Notes under the pieces: model-generated | Database searches by the model: none | What the model was told of the DNA's origin: nothing | Seen by the model: the letters and a program-made list of their open reading frames with translations, nothing else | Shown: positions 27,300 to 40,439 of the stretch, piece by piece | Layout of the letters: every line of letters begins with the position of its first letter | Position numbering within the stretch: position 1 is the first letter of the stretch | From: Daphnia carinata | Taxonomy: Eukaryota > Arthropoda > Branchiopoda > Diplostraca > Daphniidae | Direction of reading: 5' to 3' | NCBI RefSeq assembly: GCF_022539665.2 | Contig: NC_081332.1 | Coordinates: 3,443,884 to 3,507,883, forward strand | DNA: 64,000 bases | Position numbers and translations under genes: made by a program

Positions 27300-28128
27300 T
27301 CACGGTCGCTTAGGCCTAGCATATGGATCCTGTTGAAGAAAGAAATTATGTTATCGAGTCAAGATAAATTATCACTTAATATCTGTTTTAGTGCTTACTT
27401 CGAAGTCCAACCTCTGAATTCTGATTTGATAAATTACTAAGCCTTCAGCTCCCATGTCGTCGACCTTGAAAAGAAGATATTTACAAAATGAATGCGATCA
27501 TTGAATTTTAAATTTTACTTCCGTAGTTAGGAATTGCGCTCTAGTGGCTTCCACTGGCATATTTATGCTATCCCTCCACGCGCACTCTTCTTCAAGTTGT
27601 TGCGAAGCCTGTCGAACAAATAGGGCACGGTTAATCAATTTTCCACTGGAAAGGCCCCCGAAGAAAGACAAAATATTATATTTTTTTACATTTGTAATGG
27701 CTCTTTCTATCTTTCTTGCGGTGGTAAGTGTAGCGACGTCATTGTCACCTGCCTTTAAAAGAAAAATATGTTAATTTTAGCATTTCTGTCTTACGTTTTT
27801 AAATGTTGTGGAGTATTCTTACTGGCTGTGGAGCATTGGCGGTTGTTCTACGAAATATTGTGGTAAGATTCTGGACCGTGTTCTTGCAATTGAGATTTAC
27901 GTTCTGTAAGCGATTTGCGTCCGGAGCTGCAGTATTACGTTTGTACCTCTTGACTTCTTTGCACCATTCCTCCATCTCGTTGAAACGGGGAGAAATGCCT
28001 GATGTTATGCCAACTTTTTCTATTACATTGATCTCCTTAGTTTCAACTTGATAACATAAAGTTGATGTAACAAAGAAAAACAACGCCACTAGAAACGTAC
28101 TCCGCATCGCCAAAGAAGATTCCATCAT
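27300..28128 (-). CDS. Secreted protein, short member of an adjacent paralogue pair
   Basis: Five exons join in phase: 28128-27823, 27752-27690, 27608-27519, 27464-27399, 27329-27300, encoding 184 residues. The N terminus has a clear signal peptide (RSTFLVALFFFVTSTLC preceded by Met-Arg). The mature chain is small, basic in its first half, with four cysteines after the signal peptide (EEWCKEV, LNCKN, EEEC and none beyond visible in the tail, so three certain). From LNCKNTVQNL onward it is homologous to the downstream half of the neighbouring gene at 28,994-30,504. Both have the same order of 63-, 66- to 90- and 66- to 75-bp exons, the same phases, the DN-AT-KI motif, a conserved EC/DC cysteine, and an IIYQI/VIYQI strand. 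Function unknown. It is probably an extracellular or vitelline/cuticle-associated protein, but that is a guess. Confidence 0.82.
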
Positions 28129-28993
28129 GAATCTATAGGTTAATCAAACAATATTAGCAATTAAACTTTGAAACATAATACCGAGAGCAATTCTAAAATC
28201 CATTTTACTAATTGCTTTGGAGAAAATTATCGCAAAGCACAATAGGGATTCATCGCTAAAGTTTTGCATTAAATGGACGAAGAAAATTTTTCTTTACCTG
28301 CTTTTACTGTCAGCGCACTACAGTTTAATGAACAGCTTCTGACTTTCCGTGATTGCTTCATTTACGTTTTCCGGTAACATCCACGTTGGTCGTTGGGGGT
28401 GTATCGATATTTGAGAAGGCAAAGCCACCTCATCATTCCGTGACAAATCGAAAGATTTCTAAGCATGTCATACAATCCTTTAGTTTAAACGTGATTTGTT
28501 CTTCCTACTGACTGGAAATAATTATATCTGATACGTTTGTGCGACGCGTCCTTGGTATGAAATCTATACACTCTAATTGTGTCAAAACATCGCAGTTAAA
28601 AGAATTTTTTGTTTACCCAAAGTTGCACTACAAAATCTCTATTTACACGAGCATCATTTTGTATAGCAATTGGAGAAAAATGAGAGAAACCAAGATTTGT
28701 CACCGGAATTTTAATCTATTATTAATTAAATTTTGGTTTATCCCATCAGCGTGTTTATTACGAACATTGAATTAACTTGTTTATACGAAGCGTTTTTCCC
28801 GTTTCCGGAGAAAAAGTATAGCGCAGAACAGAATTGATTATTTGCATCGAAAATAAAAACAAAACTTATGTAAACTGAATTAGGCAGATCAGTGTATTTT
28901 TTGGGCTATGTACTATTGCCGTTCACTTTATTGGATTAATATATTTAAATTTGTATTAGATGTAGGGAAGAGAAGCCTCCTGTTCCATGGATA
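28129..28993. other. Spacer between the two secreted paralogues
   Basis: AT-rich sequence of about 0.86 kb carries the promoter of the short paralogue on its lower-coordinate side and the 3'UTR of the long one on its upper side. No extra gene is seen. Confidence 0.4.
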
Positions 28994-30504
28994 CTATGGG
29001 AGTGCGTAATCTATAGTTTGAATTCCAATTTGGTAAATTATCATACCACCATCTGCCGTATGCTCGACCTAAATCATTGACAAATAATTGATATTTTGAA
29101 TCATTACAGAAAAAAATTGGATTAACAATCGAGCCTTACTTCTGTGGACAACCATTTTGTCCTACCGATGTCGACCTTCGAACAATCATCAAAAAGTTTA
29201 CTTGCAGCCTATTGAAAAGTAAGTGATTAGTTGCTGATTAAAAAGTCATCTTTTAGTTGGTCTAGTATTCCAAAATACCTCATCAATAAAGTGTCCAATT
29301 TTTTTTTCTGCTGATCTTGTCGCATTGTCGTGCATGCTTACCTACAGTAGATAATGTTAACTCTATAAGCTACGATATAATGCAAATGAACATTTCCTAC
29401 CGGTCTCGGAACTCCAGCATGCTGCTGAAGGTACACTCCAGCAAGCTTGTGTAATCGATGGCCACAGGTTAATTGATCATTCTGTACATTTTGCAATTGC
29501 TTTTGCGCTGCCTGTATTTCTATTATTCCCGGAGCTACATACCGAGCAGGCTCCGATACTGGAATTGGGATAGTTTTTTCCGTTGTCACCTGGGTTATTG
29601 TGTTCGATGTTATTTCTTCCGGAGTAACATTATTAACTCCGGTACTTAATATTGATTGAATTGTAACGTTTTGTTTTTCCGGTGGTGTTGTTGCTACAAG
29701 TACGATAGGTTGCACGACAGGAACAGGTTGCGGGGTAGTGACAGGTTCCGAGACAGCAACAGTTTGCACCATAGGATCAGTTTGCACGACCGGGACAGGT
29801 TGTGGCACAGGAATAGGTTGCGGATCAGGGACAGGTTGCGGGACAGAGACTGTTTGTACCACAGGATAAGTTTGCACGACTGGGACAGGTTGTGGAACAG
29901 GGACGGGTTGCGGGACAAGGATAGGTTGCGGGACAGGTTGCATGACAGGGGTAGATTGCGTGATGGGGACAGGCTGTGTTACAGGAACAGTTTGCACGAC
30001 TGGGACAGGTACGTTTAGTGGAACGGCCTGTGCCTTGCCTGGCGAAAATGCTGTGCATTCTTGGTCGCACTGCTCTTTTGTTTTAAAATTGTTTTTTGTA
30101 CCACTACAGCTTCCGTAGGGTGATATTGCGCATTGTTCAGTTTGTATGTTGTAATACCAAGCTGTTTCCGTCTTGATGCATCCTGGAACCTCGTGCGTTA
30201 CATTACATTTACCTGCAAGGCAATAAAATCAATAGGAAAAATAACAATAGAGAATCCAGCGACATACGTAAACCTATGTTGATTGCTTACCGTTCCATAT
30301 TTCTTCTTCTCCTGCTACGTAATTCAGATAGCCCACGGGGTTCATTCTACCGCGAGCTTCTGGAGGGGAACCAAATCTACTCACCGGATATAGAGTTCTG
30401 TTGACGTACCACTGCTCGTAGGGAACCTTTGATTGACATAAACTTGGGGTGACCAAAAGCAACAGAAGACCTAGCGTCGTGCTTCCCAATGTAAATTCCA
30501 TCAT
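28994..30504 (-). CDS. Secreted Kunitz-domain protein with a Pro-Val-Gln repeat, long paralogue
   Basis: Five exons join in phase: 30504-30291, 30212-29401, 29341-29279, 29208-29140, 29068-28994, encoding 410 residues. A signal peptide (LGLLLLLVTPSLC) is followed by a short linker and then a complete Kunitz/BPTI domain with six cysteines: KCNVTHEVPGC, WYYN, EQC, YGSC, KNNF, EQCDQEC. Such domains usually inhibit serine proteases; the P1 position falls just after the second cysteine, where the sequence reads Ile-Lys. Next comes a long repeat of Pro-Val-Pro-Gln and Val-Val-Gln-Thr units (about 29,690-30,020), likely extended and flexible, then a Thr-rich stretch with several N-glycosylation sites (NVT). 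Finally there is a C-terminal module shared with the paralogue at 27.3-28.1 kb (TCGHRLHKL, DNATRSAEKKI, DDC, MIIYQI). Function of that module unknown. Confidence 0.85.
29690..30020 (-). repeat. Coding minisatellite of Pro-Val-Gln motifs
   Basis: Units of 18, 24 and 36 bases recur within the long secreted paralogue, giving PQPVPVP and VVQTYPVVQT-type peptide repeats. Units are irregular, which suggests slippage and recombination within the exon. Confidence 0.85.
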
Positions 30505-32419
30505 GGATCTTGCTGCTCGTTGAACAAGTAAAGCACAACAATATAAAAAAAAATGGAGGAAGTTCAAATTATGCTTTTTTGTTTGTGCAACTGAAAAGGT
30601 GGAGCGGAAAAGGTATACATGACGAAAAGTTCTACTTTTTTGTACTTACAAGTTTTCCTTGTTCAAGTGCCTTAGTCTCCAGTCAAACAGCTTATGACTG
30701 CTTTCTTAAGGTTTCTGCCTGTTTAATATCTTTAACCAATAATTATTTTGTAAATTTTTTATTTGATTAATTTAGATAAACAACGTCAGCAATAACGTGA
30801 CAACTAGAATTTTTTTAACGAAATGTATCGCGTGTGAACGTGATTTTTTTTCTTCTTCTTGACCTGAAACCGTTGCAAGTGGTATGACGTCAGTGGTGTC
30901 AAAAACTTGCGAGGTCGGTAGAATTGCTTTTTACTTATGGTTTCGTAAAAATTTTCAAATATATCTCGCAGAGGTTTATTGCCCGCATTCTAATAGGAAC
31001 ACCTTGAAAATGATTTCGCTACCCGTGAGCAGGTGATTCTGACTTAGGTTTCAGTAAGCTACGTGGTAGGAACAGATAATCGGAATACGCAAATCTTATT
31101 CCGTCGCTTTTATTCCGCCCCTGACATCATCCAGCAACCATATTTTCCTTATATCGCAGCAAGCTGACTGTTTACCTTTGGCCACGGCCTGCAGAAAAAG
31201 ACCAAAGGAAACAGGTATGATGCCCACATAGATACGTTATTGAATCTTCCAATTCTTCGACTAATTATGCGTTCATTTCTAACTTCTTTAAACATTTTTT
31301 TTTACTGGGCATTAACTTCGGCTGTACCGCCCCGACATTTTACCTTAGTCTGGCAACTCACTAGACTAATAAGATGGGTATAGAAACCCTTTCCAATTAA
31401 GATTTCATTAGTTGGAAAAGGAGGGCAACTTTGTTGCGTTCGTTAAACTGGGAAAAGTGTATAGATAATTCCACCATGTACTTTCTTCCGTTTTATTTTG
31501 AAGAAAGAAAATTTTTAGCTTTCTCATGAAAAAAAAACAAAAAAACTTTCACGTATTTTGTGGTACCGTTACTCAAATCCTGTGTGATTGAAGTCTCCAG
31601 CAATGGACTTTGCAAGAAACTTTCTAAGAGTATTGACTGGAAATTTTAAAGTAAATCTATAATAGAAAATGGCTGCCTTCGGAACTCATATATTCAGTAA
31701 ATGTCGTAGCTTCTGTTTGCAATAATTTTTTAGTGTCTCAACCCAAGGAATCGTTCGAGATCTACCTTAAGTTAAAACCAAAATTAATTTTGTTACAAAT
31801 TTGTTAACAATTGCTAATTTTGTTTGCAAAATGAAAAATGTTTTCTTTGTTTCTTTAGTGTAAAAAAATATCTGATTGTTGGTTACTGATCTTCCATAAT
31901 GTAAGTATGGAGGTGGCGGATGGCCTACTTATTTATTTGTTTTTATATGTTTTTTAATAATTTTGTTTCTTTTATTTTTCTCTTTTTGTTTTATTTTTAT
32001 GTTCAACCAGAGTCAGCACTCAGCAGTCAGGTACGGCGAAAAAATGCGAATGAATGTATGGCAGAACGGCAATGTGGCACGATGGTGGTTTAGTTATTGA
32101 GTGGGCGTGACCCAAATCTTCGTATCAGGAGACGTTTCTGACACCAAAAAGAGTGATATTTTCAATCAAAAGAAAGCTAAACTCATTACAGCTTTAAGTG
32201 AGGCACCCTTGTGTGCAGGTATCTAGGTTTCACCAGAAGCCTCCCTCTTAAGATTTTCGGCGGGACTTTAGTAGTGCTACCAATACCAACATGCCTCATC
32301 TTTGTTTATAGTCGCATTTCATCGATCGTGTCGCGCAGGTGCCCTATATTCCTTCTGCTATAAAGTTTATTTTATTAAGTGTGGAAGTGTATTTATTGTT
32401 AATTTTTAGTTAGTTTGAA
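30505..32419. other. Intergenic region upstream of the secreted gene and the TBC gene
   Basis: The two flanking genes diverge from here. The sequence is AT-rich with a CRE palindrome TGACGTCA near 30,885. A splice-like exon might exist near 32,010-32,030 for the 5'UTR of the TBC gene, but no protein-coding signal is seen. Confidence 0.4.
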
Positions 32420-34658
32420 ATGGAAGAAGAAAATGGATACTCAACTAATACCCAAATTTATGAAATTTGCCATACTTGCAACAACCAGAAGAAGAAAGGT
32501 GAATATCAACTCGTCATTCAAGAGTCAACTGAATCAGGTGTAGCCCAAGGCCAAACAATTAACAAAGAAAAGGTTAAAGCAAGCTTAACAAATCCGTTTA
32601 GCAACAAATTGCACAATTTCAAACAGATCTTCGAAAGCACCAAAAACAACAGCTCTAGCACAGAATGCCTGGAAAAGAAAGGGCTCTTGCAAAGGATGCA
32701 CAGCCTCTCTCTAATCAAGTCTAAGGAAAAAATAACATGTCCAGTTAGTCAAAAGCTTCCAATATGTCAATGTGACAGTGGGATAGCTGAAAATACTGAC
32801 ACAAGGTTTCACACTTGGCCGGAAAGAGGGAGGGACAAAGTGAAAAGTCCTAAGAAGACTTCAGTAGAAACTCACAAAGAAGTAGAAGATTGCATTCCGG
32901 ATGATGTTTTCCAGGAAGAATTGCCAGTTCTACAGGAGCCCTACTCTAAACAACTAAAATTTATTCAAACTGAAGTGATTAAGGATGAACAACTCTTCAA
33001 GAAAGATATGGGACATAGAAGACAACCTAGCTTGCTTAGTACTGTAAGCAGCACAGGAAGTGAAGCTCATTTGCCATTGATGCCATTGAATAGCAACCCT
33101 CATTCACACACAAGTTTGTCAAGCTTGAGTAACTATAGCTCATCCACTGACTTTACTGAACACACAAATTCTTTGGAACGTTCTTGCGAACCTCCCCGAT
33201 TTGGACTTGCTTCATTTTGGCAGCGGGCATTTAATCGCAAATCAGAGAGCGATAACTCGGCGTCGTGGAAACTCTTTAGCCGAACAAGTTTTTTCCAAAA
33301 GTCGCGGAGTGGCCAGAGCAGTTGCAGTAGTCTCAACAGCGGTAGCAGCCCGACTTTGAAGGCAAGAAGTATTGGTTCTACTGGCTTAATTCTACATAGC
33401 CGTCCTTCGTTCCTGCCGGCAAAATGCCCAGAAGAGGAGCTTCATCACCAGTTCTTACATCATAAACTGTTAGAAGAATCCCAGCGTAGAGAACAAACAA
33501 AGATTCAAGTACGGTAGCGCTCCATCTTTTATGACCATATTGTGTGTTTTATTTATTGACTTGATCAGGAAGAAGAAAAGCGGTTAGAAGAACTGTCCAA
33601 ACAAGAAGAGCAAGTTGCCGCTGCCACTAAAGTCTGGACAACAGAAATTCTGCCACAATGGGAGGTTGCCCGTAAATTGCGCAAAACCCGAGACCTTTGG
33701 TGGCAAGGACTTCCACCTTCCGTTCGGGGGCAGGTGTGGAAGGTCTCCATTGGCAATGACCTTAACGTTACTCCTGAACTGTTCTCGCTATGTCTTGAAC
33801 GGGCGAAAGAGAAACTGATCCATTCGGACGGCGTAGGGTTAGAGAGCAGTGTTGAAGGGATCAAATTAGATTTGTCCAGGACTTTCCCTCATTTAGGTAT
33901 ATTTCAAAAAGGAGGGCCCTACCATCACGTTCTTGGCGATCTGCTGAGCGCTTACGTTTGCTTTCGACCAGATATTGGATACGTTCAAGTATATTAGTAC
34001 AGTTGTATTGGTTATTATCTGTTTGTTCTTGGTTGACATACTTCTCATTATTTTTAGGGGATGTCCTATCTTGCTGCGACGCTCTTGCTCAATCTTGAAG
34101 TTTCAGATGCCTTCATCAGTTTTTCCAACCTCCTCAACCGTCCGCTGTTGCATGCTTTCTTCCGTCTGGATCATGCTAAAATGGCTGATTTCTACGCCGG
34201 TTTTGAAACCCTGCTCAAAACTCAGCTGCCCAAAATCCATTCGCACTTTCTAACGCTGAACCTCACACCAGATCTGTACCTCCAAGAATGGATTTACACT
34301 CTCTACTCTCGTTCATTGCCCCTTGATCTTGCCTCTAGAGTCTGGGATGTATATTGTAGAGATGGAGACGACGTGATATTCCGAATAGCAATTGGTATAT
34401 TTCTCATTGGGAAATTCATGTTTGGAACATTCGCGTAATTGTGTATTATACTTTCATTTTGTAGGAATATTGAAGTTGTACGAGTCTACGTTACTGGACT
34501 CGGACTTTATCCATTCCGCACAGTTACTGACCAATCTACCTGAAGACATAGATGGGATCAAGCTCTTCAAAACAATCGAACAAATAAGTGCTTGCCAAGA
34601 AAAATCTCGTTTTACACAAATACTAACTCATCACTTTAAAGTGAAAGGGCATACGTAA
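32420..34658 (+). CDS. TBC1D14: TBC1D12/TBC1D14-type Rab GTPase-activating protein
   Basis: Four exons join in phase: 32420-33508, 33569-33988, 34058-34394, 34465-34658, encoding 679 residues. An in-frame TAG six bases before the ATG fixes the start. The first exon encodes a disordered Ser-rich N-terminal half with an early CxxC pair (ICHTCNNQ). A short charged helix ([15 protein letters not shown]) leads into the TBC domain: [10 protein letters not shown], then [17 protein letters not shown], the arginine finger in [15 protein letters not shown], the glutamine finger in GYVQGMSYLAA, and then [27 protein letters not shown] and ILKLYES. This order and these phrases match vertebrate TBC1D12/14, which act with Rab11 on recycling endosomes and in TBC1D14 regulate membrane flow to autophagosomes. 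Which of the two vertebrate names fits best cannot be decided by eye. Confidence 0.92.
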
Positions 34659-35538
34659 TTCAAATAACGTCACAACCTCAAGAGATTGGTAATGCTAAGC
34701 TTGTACTCAAATTAGTGTCTTCCGTCAAATACTCTATGATTGACGTTGAAAATACTATAAATGTCAATCGTTCAACTGTAAAAAATGTTATTTTTCAGAA
34801 GTGTTTATGTTTGTATCAATTCGCTTGAATTTTTTAAATGTAACGTTTGTACTGATATACGATCATGTTGCGTCAACAGCTATGATCGGCAATGGGTTTT
34901 AGACAGCAACTGTCTCTATAGGCCATTCAAAATCCTGGTCGGGCATACCATTAAGATGGGTTGGTTTTCTGTCCGGTCTATTTACCTAATACATGAATTT
35001 CATCACCTATTGCCTATGTAAAATATTATTATCGACCACTGAATCACTACGCGGCTTGCTATACAGAAAAAGTGCCTTACAACGACAAAGAAGGAGATTC
35101 ACTGGGAATTTAACAAAAATATTTTATAGTGCTCGGAAATCGTTAGGTATATATTTTACTATTATGCAGTTTTTGTTCCGTTCATTTTTCAAGTTTAGTA
35201 CGCAACACAGCATAGAAATCCATAAATCTATTTGACACCAGTGCAACTTCAACGTTATAAGGATGTTCTGCGCTTTCCGTTTACTTTACGATTTGAGTAT
35301 TTATATTTCGCGGGTTTGGCTTGAATCGATTCTTAGTCATCGGTTGTTCCCACGATGCGATATCTTATATTCGATAACGATAATAAAGTCTGTCATATGA
35401 CTGACAGAACCCGTGACTCGAGCCCTATTCGTTTTAGAAGTTCGTCTCTCGACTCCCGAACGAGTTCTTTTCAGGTTCTGCCGAAGTTCAGTACTTGATT
35501 TCCGTATTTCCAATAAGTCTGGAAAACCGAAACAGAAA
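34659..35538. other. Intergenic region before V-ATPase B
   Basis: It contains the 3'UTR of the TBC gene and the promoter and 5'UTR of V-ATPase B. The frame upstream of the V-ATPase ATG stays open for about 125 bases but has no in-frame ATG there. No other feature is recognised. Confidence 0.45.
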
Positions 35539-37436
<1,898 letters not shown>

Positions 37437-38167
37437 GCAAAAGAAGTCAGTATCCCCGAAGTGGCGCTGGCTGGCTAGATAATGATTCCCTATCCGCAAT
37501 CGCGTCCTTTCAATAATTCCATTCTTTAATTGTACTGATCGGTGGGAATTTTTTCATTAATCCATTGAAAGTAGCGAACAATTTGGTGTTCAGTTCTAGT
37601 TTTGAGATGGACTTGTTGCCAATGTGAAACCTTGATGTGCTCTGGAAAGTTTGTCCTGTTTTTTTTTTTGTGTTTTATTATTTTCTTTTTTTTTTGTTAA
37701 ATACATTAAATGTCTATCCATCTTTAGAATTCTCTTTTATCTAATTTCGAATAATTTTAGAAATCGACAATTTTAGTATACTTTGATTATATTTAATCAA
37801 ACAGGTACATTAACATGCAAGGAAAGAGGGAAGAAAAAACCGAAGACTACAGCGTTCTAGACATGACTCGGTTTTTAGATTTTAGAAATCACGAAAATGG
37901 ATTTTGTTCTTCCGTGGAATTCATGTTTTTTTAATAATCTTAAAGATTTTTAAGCCCGTGTTCTTTGGTTAATTTTGAATCAGAATCATGTATAGTTATC
38001 TAGATTTCATGATATTATTTTTTAATAGGACAAAATTTTAGGCCCGACAAAATAAGCCCAATAAAATAAGCCCGACTTTTAGTGTTCACGGTTAATTCAA
38101 AAACTGTATGCCCAATGTCAAAATAAACATGATATTCGTAATCAGCGATGAATTCTGAATCGATATA

Positions 38168-38279
38168 ACGTATTTTTAACCAAATCTAGAATTTGACAAA
38201 AATTGAAAAAGCAAGAAGGCTATAGCCTTCTCACTTTTTCAATTTTTGTCAAAATTTCAAATTTGGCTTAAAATACGCA
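38168..38279. repeat. Near-perfect hairpin / short inverted repeat, MITE-like
   Basis: The arms 38191-38220 and 38225-38254 are complementary around the centre TATA at 38221-38224 with two or three mismatches. A weaker continuation outward reaches about 38,168 and 38,279. The structure resembles a foldback MITE or a hairpin RNA locus. Target-site duplications were not evident. Confidence 0.75.
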
Positions 38280-40439
38280 TGTCCCGAAAGAAACTAACAA
38301 ATCCAATGAGGAACGAACAGCCCACAGGGTGTCGAAGAGGAACACGTAGTCAAGCCAATCGTTCTCGCCGATCAACCATATAAGGATAGTCGTCTTAAAA
38401 GTTCCTGGTTTACTAAATCCAAAGTTGGTAAAAGACTGAAAGATTTAGTTTCTTTTTCAATAATGACGGTCTGCCAAGAAGCAAGGCTCAGTGACATCGG
38501 GGACGAAAAGGCTAAAAACCATCAACTTGTTGAAAAAAAAACAGACAACTTAGACAAGTTTCAGGGGCATGTTAGATCGCTCATGCGGATAGTGGAAGGA
38601 TACACTGCTCATCTTTTCAAGTATTTGAAACTCCATGGTGGTCATGCACAAAAAAGCAATAAATAAGGTAACTACATATATTATACATGTTGCATATTGT
38701 GCATACTGTTGCACGATGAAGAACTCTGATGGAGAAGCTACATGTTACCAATCAGTTGCTGAAATAGGAGAAACTTTGATGAATGGTTTTTGTCATCAAG
38801 CTGTTGGTAATTGAGCTAAGGACATTCAAAGTGCTGCTGTTTTCTAATTTGTACCATAGGACTTTCCACACCAGCTTCTGGTCTTCCTATTCTATAAGTC
38901 TGGCTGATAGGATGGTAGAAACAGCAAGTAAGCAACCAAGTTTTTAATATTGTACTTCAAAAAAGTATTGAAACAAATCTTTTAGGAAACAGTGTGTTGA
39001 GTGTAGTGGCTAAGAACCTTTTCAACCATGGGGTGATAACTGGGATGTCATAAGTGTACTGTGTCAACTCTCGACCTGATTTTTCATTGCTGATTTCCAT
39101 GTTTGGATCTGGATGAGCTAGTCGCTTAGCCAAGCCTTTCTCTTCATCCATAACTTTTAAGGAAATTTTGTCTCCAAACCAAATAGGTTTTTCTAGGTAT
39201 GCAATGTGGCTTCATTACATAACCTGGTATTATGTTGTCCAAAAAGAAGCCTAGTACTCCTGCTGTGCTCATGCTCATGAGAACAGTGACTATCTAACTG
39301 AAGATATGCAATCGCCTGTAAAACCGTCAAGATGGGCTTTCATCCATTGTGAACGGGAAGGTATGGAAACGATCTTCTCTGAAGTTTATCAGTAACACCA
39401 TGATTTTATTTTAGTGAGAATTCTTTCATCAGATAAATTTTTCAACTCTAACTTCTACCGTTTATTCATTATTAGTTTTTCTTTATTACTGTTAATTTTT
39501 CCTTTGATTATGCCATAATAGTTTTCTTTCATTTGCATTGTAGGAAAGTGAACTATCATGGGGTGTGATCTTCATATCAAGGGATGCTGTGTGTGTCCTC
39601 TCAGTGACCCTAGATCAATACTGAGGGGATCTAATAAAGGGCTGTATAATGGTTGCAGAAAAACGAGCCATTTGCTACAATTACGTGCAGGTTATCTTAA
39701 CAGCATTTTTCCATTGGAATTTCGGCCCATATTGTCTAGGTCGAACACATGGCTGGTTACCTGATGCTTGATAAATTAATTTCTTTATCTGTTGCACAGG
39801 AATTGTGGATATCAAAAGACAGCTGCTGAATGTATCTGTAAGATGTGGCCTAGTACTTACCACATTCATATCATATTGATCCTTACTTTACTAATAGCAT
39901 TAATGGACAGTTGGATCAGATGTAAGGCAAGCAATGTTACAGGAATTTTTTCTTATAGGATGAATTTCAATTTTTTTCTTTTACAGAAGTGTTGATCAAA
40001 GTTATCTCGTTGACTTTGTGGAACATTCGGGTTTGACGTTAAACTTATCCGAAGCGAGTGTGATTAAGAACAAGAAAATCACGGGCAAGAAAGATTGTGC
40101 AGCATGCAATGGCTTATTAGCAGATTTCTTTCGATACCGTTGTCTTTTACCGTCGTTTTTATACCGTCATGTAGTTATTAACTCTGCTGTTGCCCGGTTT
40201 CGGAATTTTATAGCACGTCGTTCCCTGTCGAAATTGTCTGCTTCGTGCTGAGAACCTGTATTCGCGAAAAATACCTTGTCATCGTTGTTTTGTCATAGGT
40301 AGTTGTGTAGAAAGGGCATGTAGGTAACGAAATATTTTAGAAATAATATTATTACCCGGATACAAGTTAAATTATATTCGTCAATTTGAAAAATTTTTTA
40401 TGATGCTTGATACCAAATTAACATGATTTCCAAGAATAA

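Noticed and set aside
29656-30018. Plus-strand Arg/Asp/Leu-rich open frame of 120 codons
   Set aside because: It is the antisense shadow of the Pro-Val-Gln repeat in the Kunitz-domain gene.
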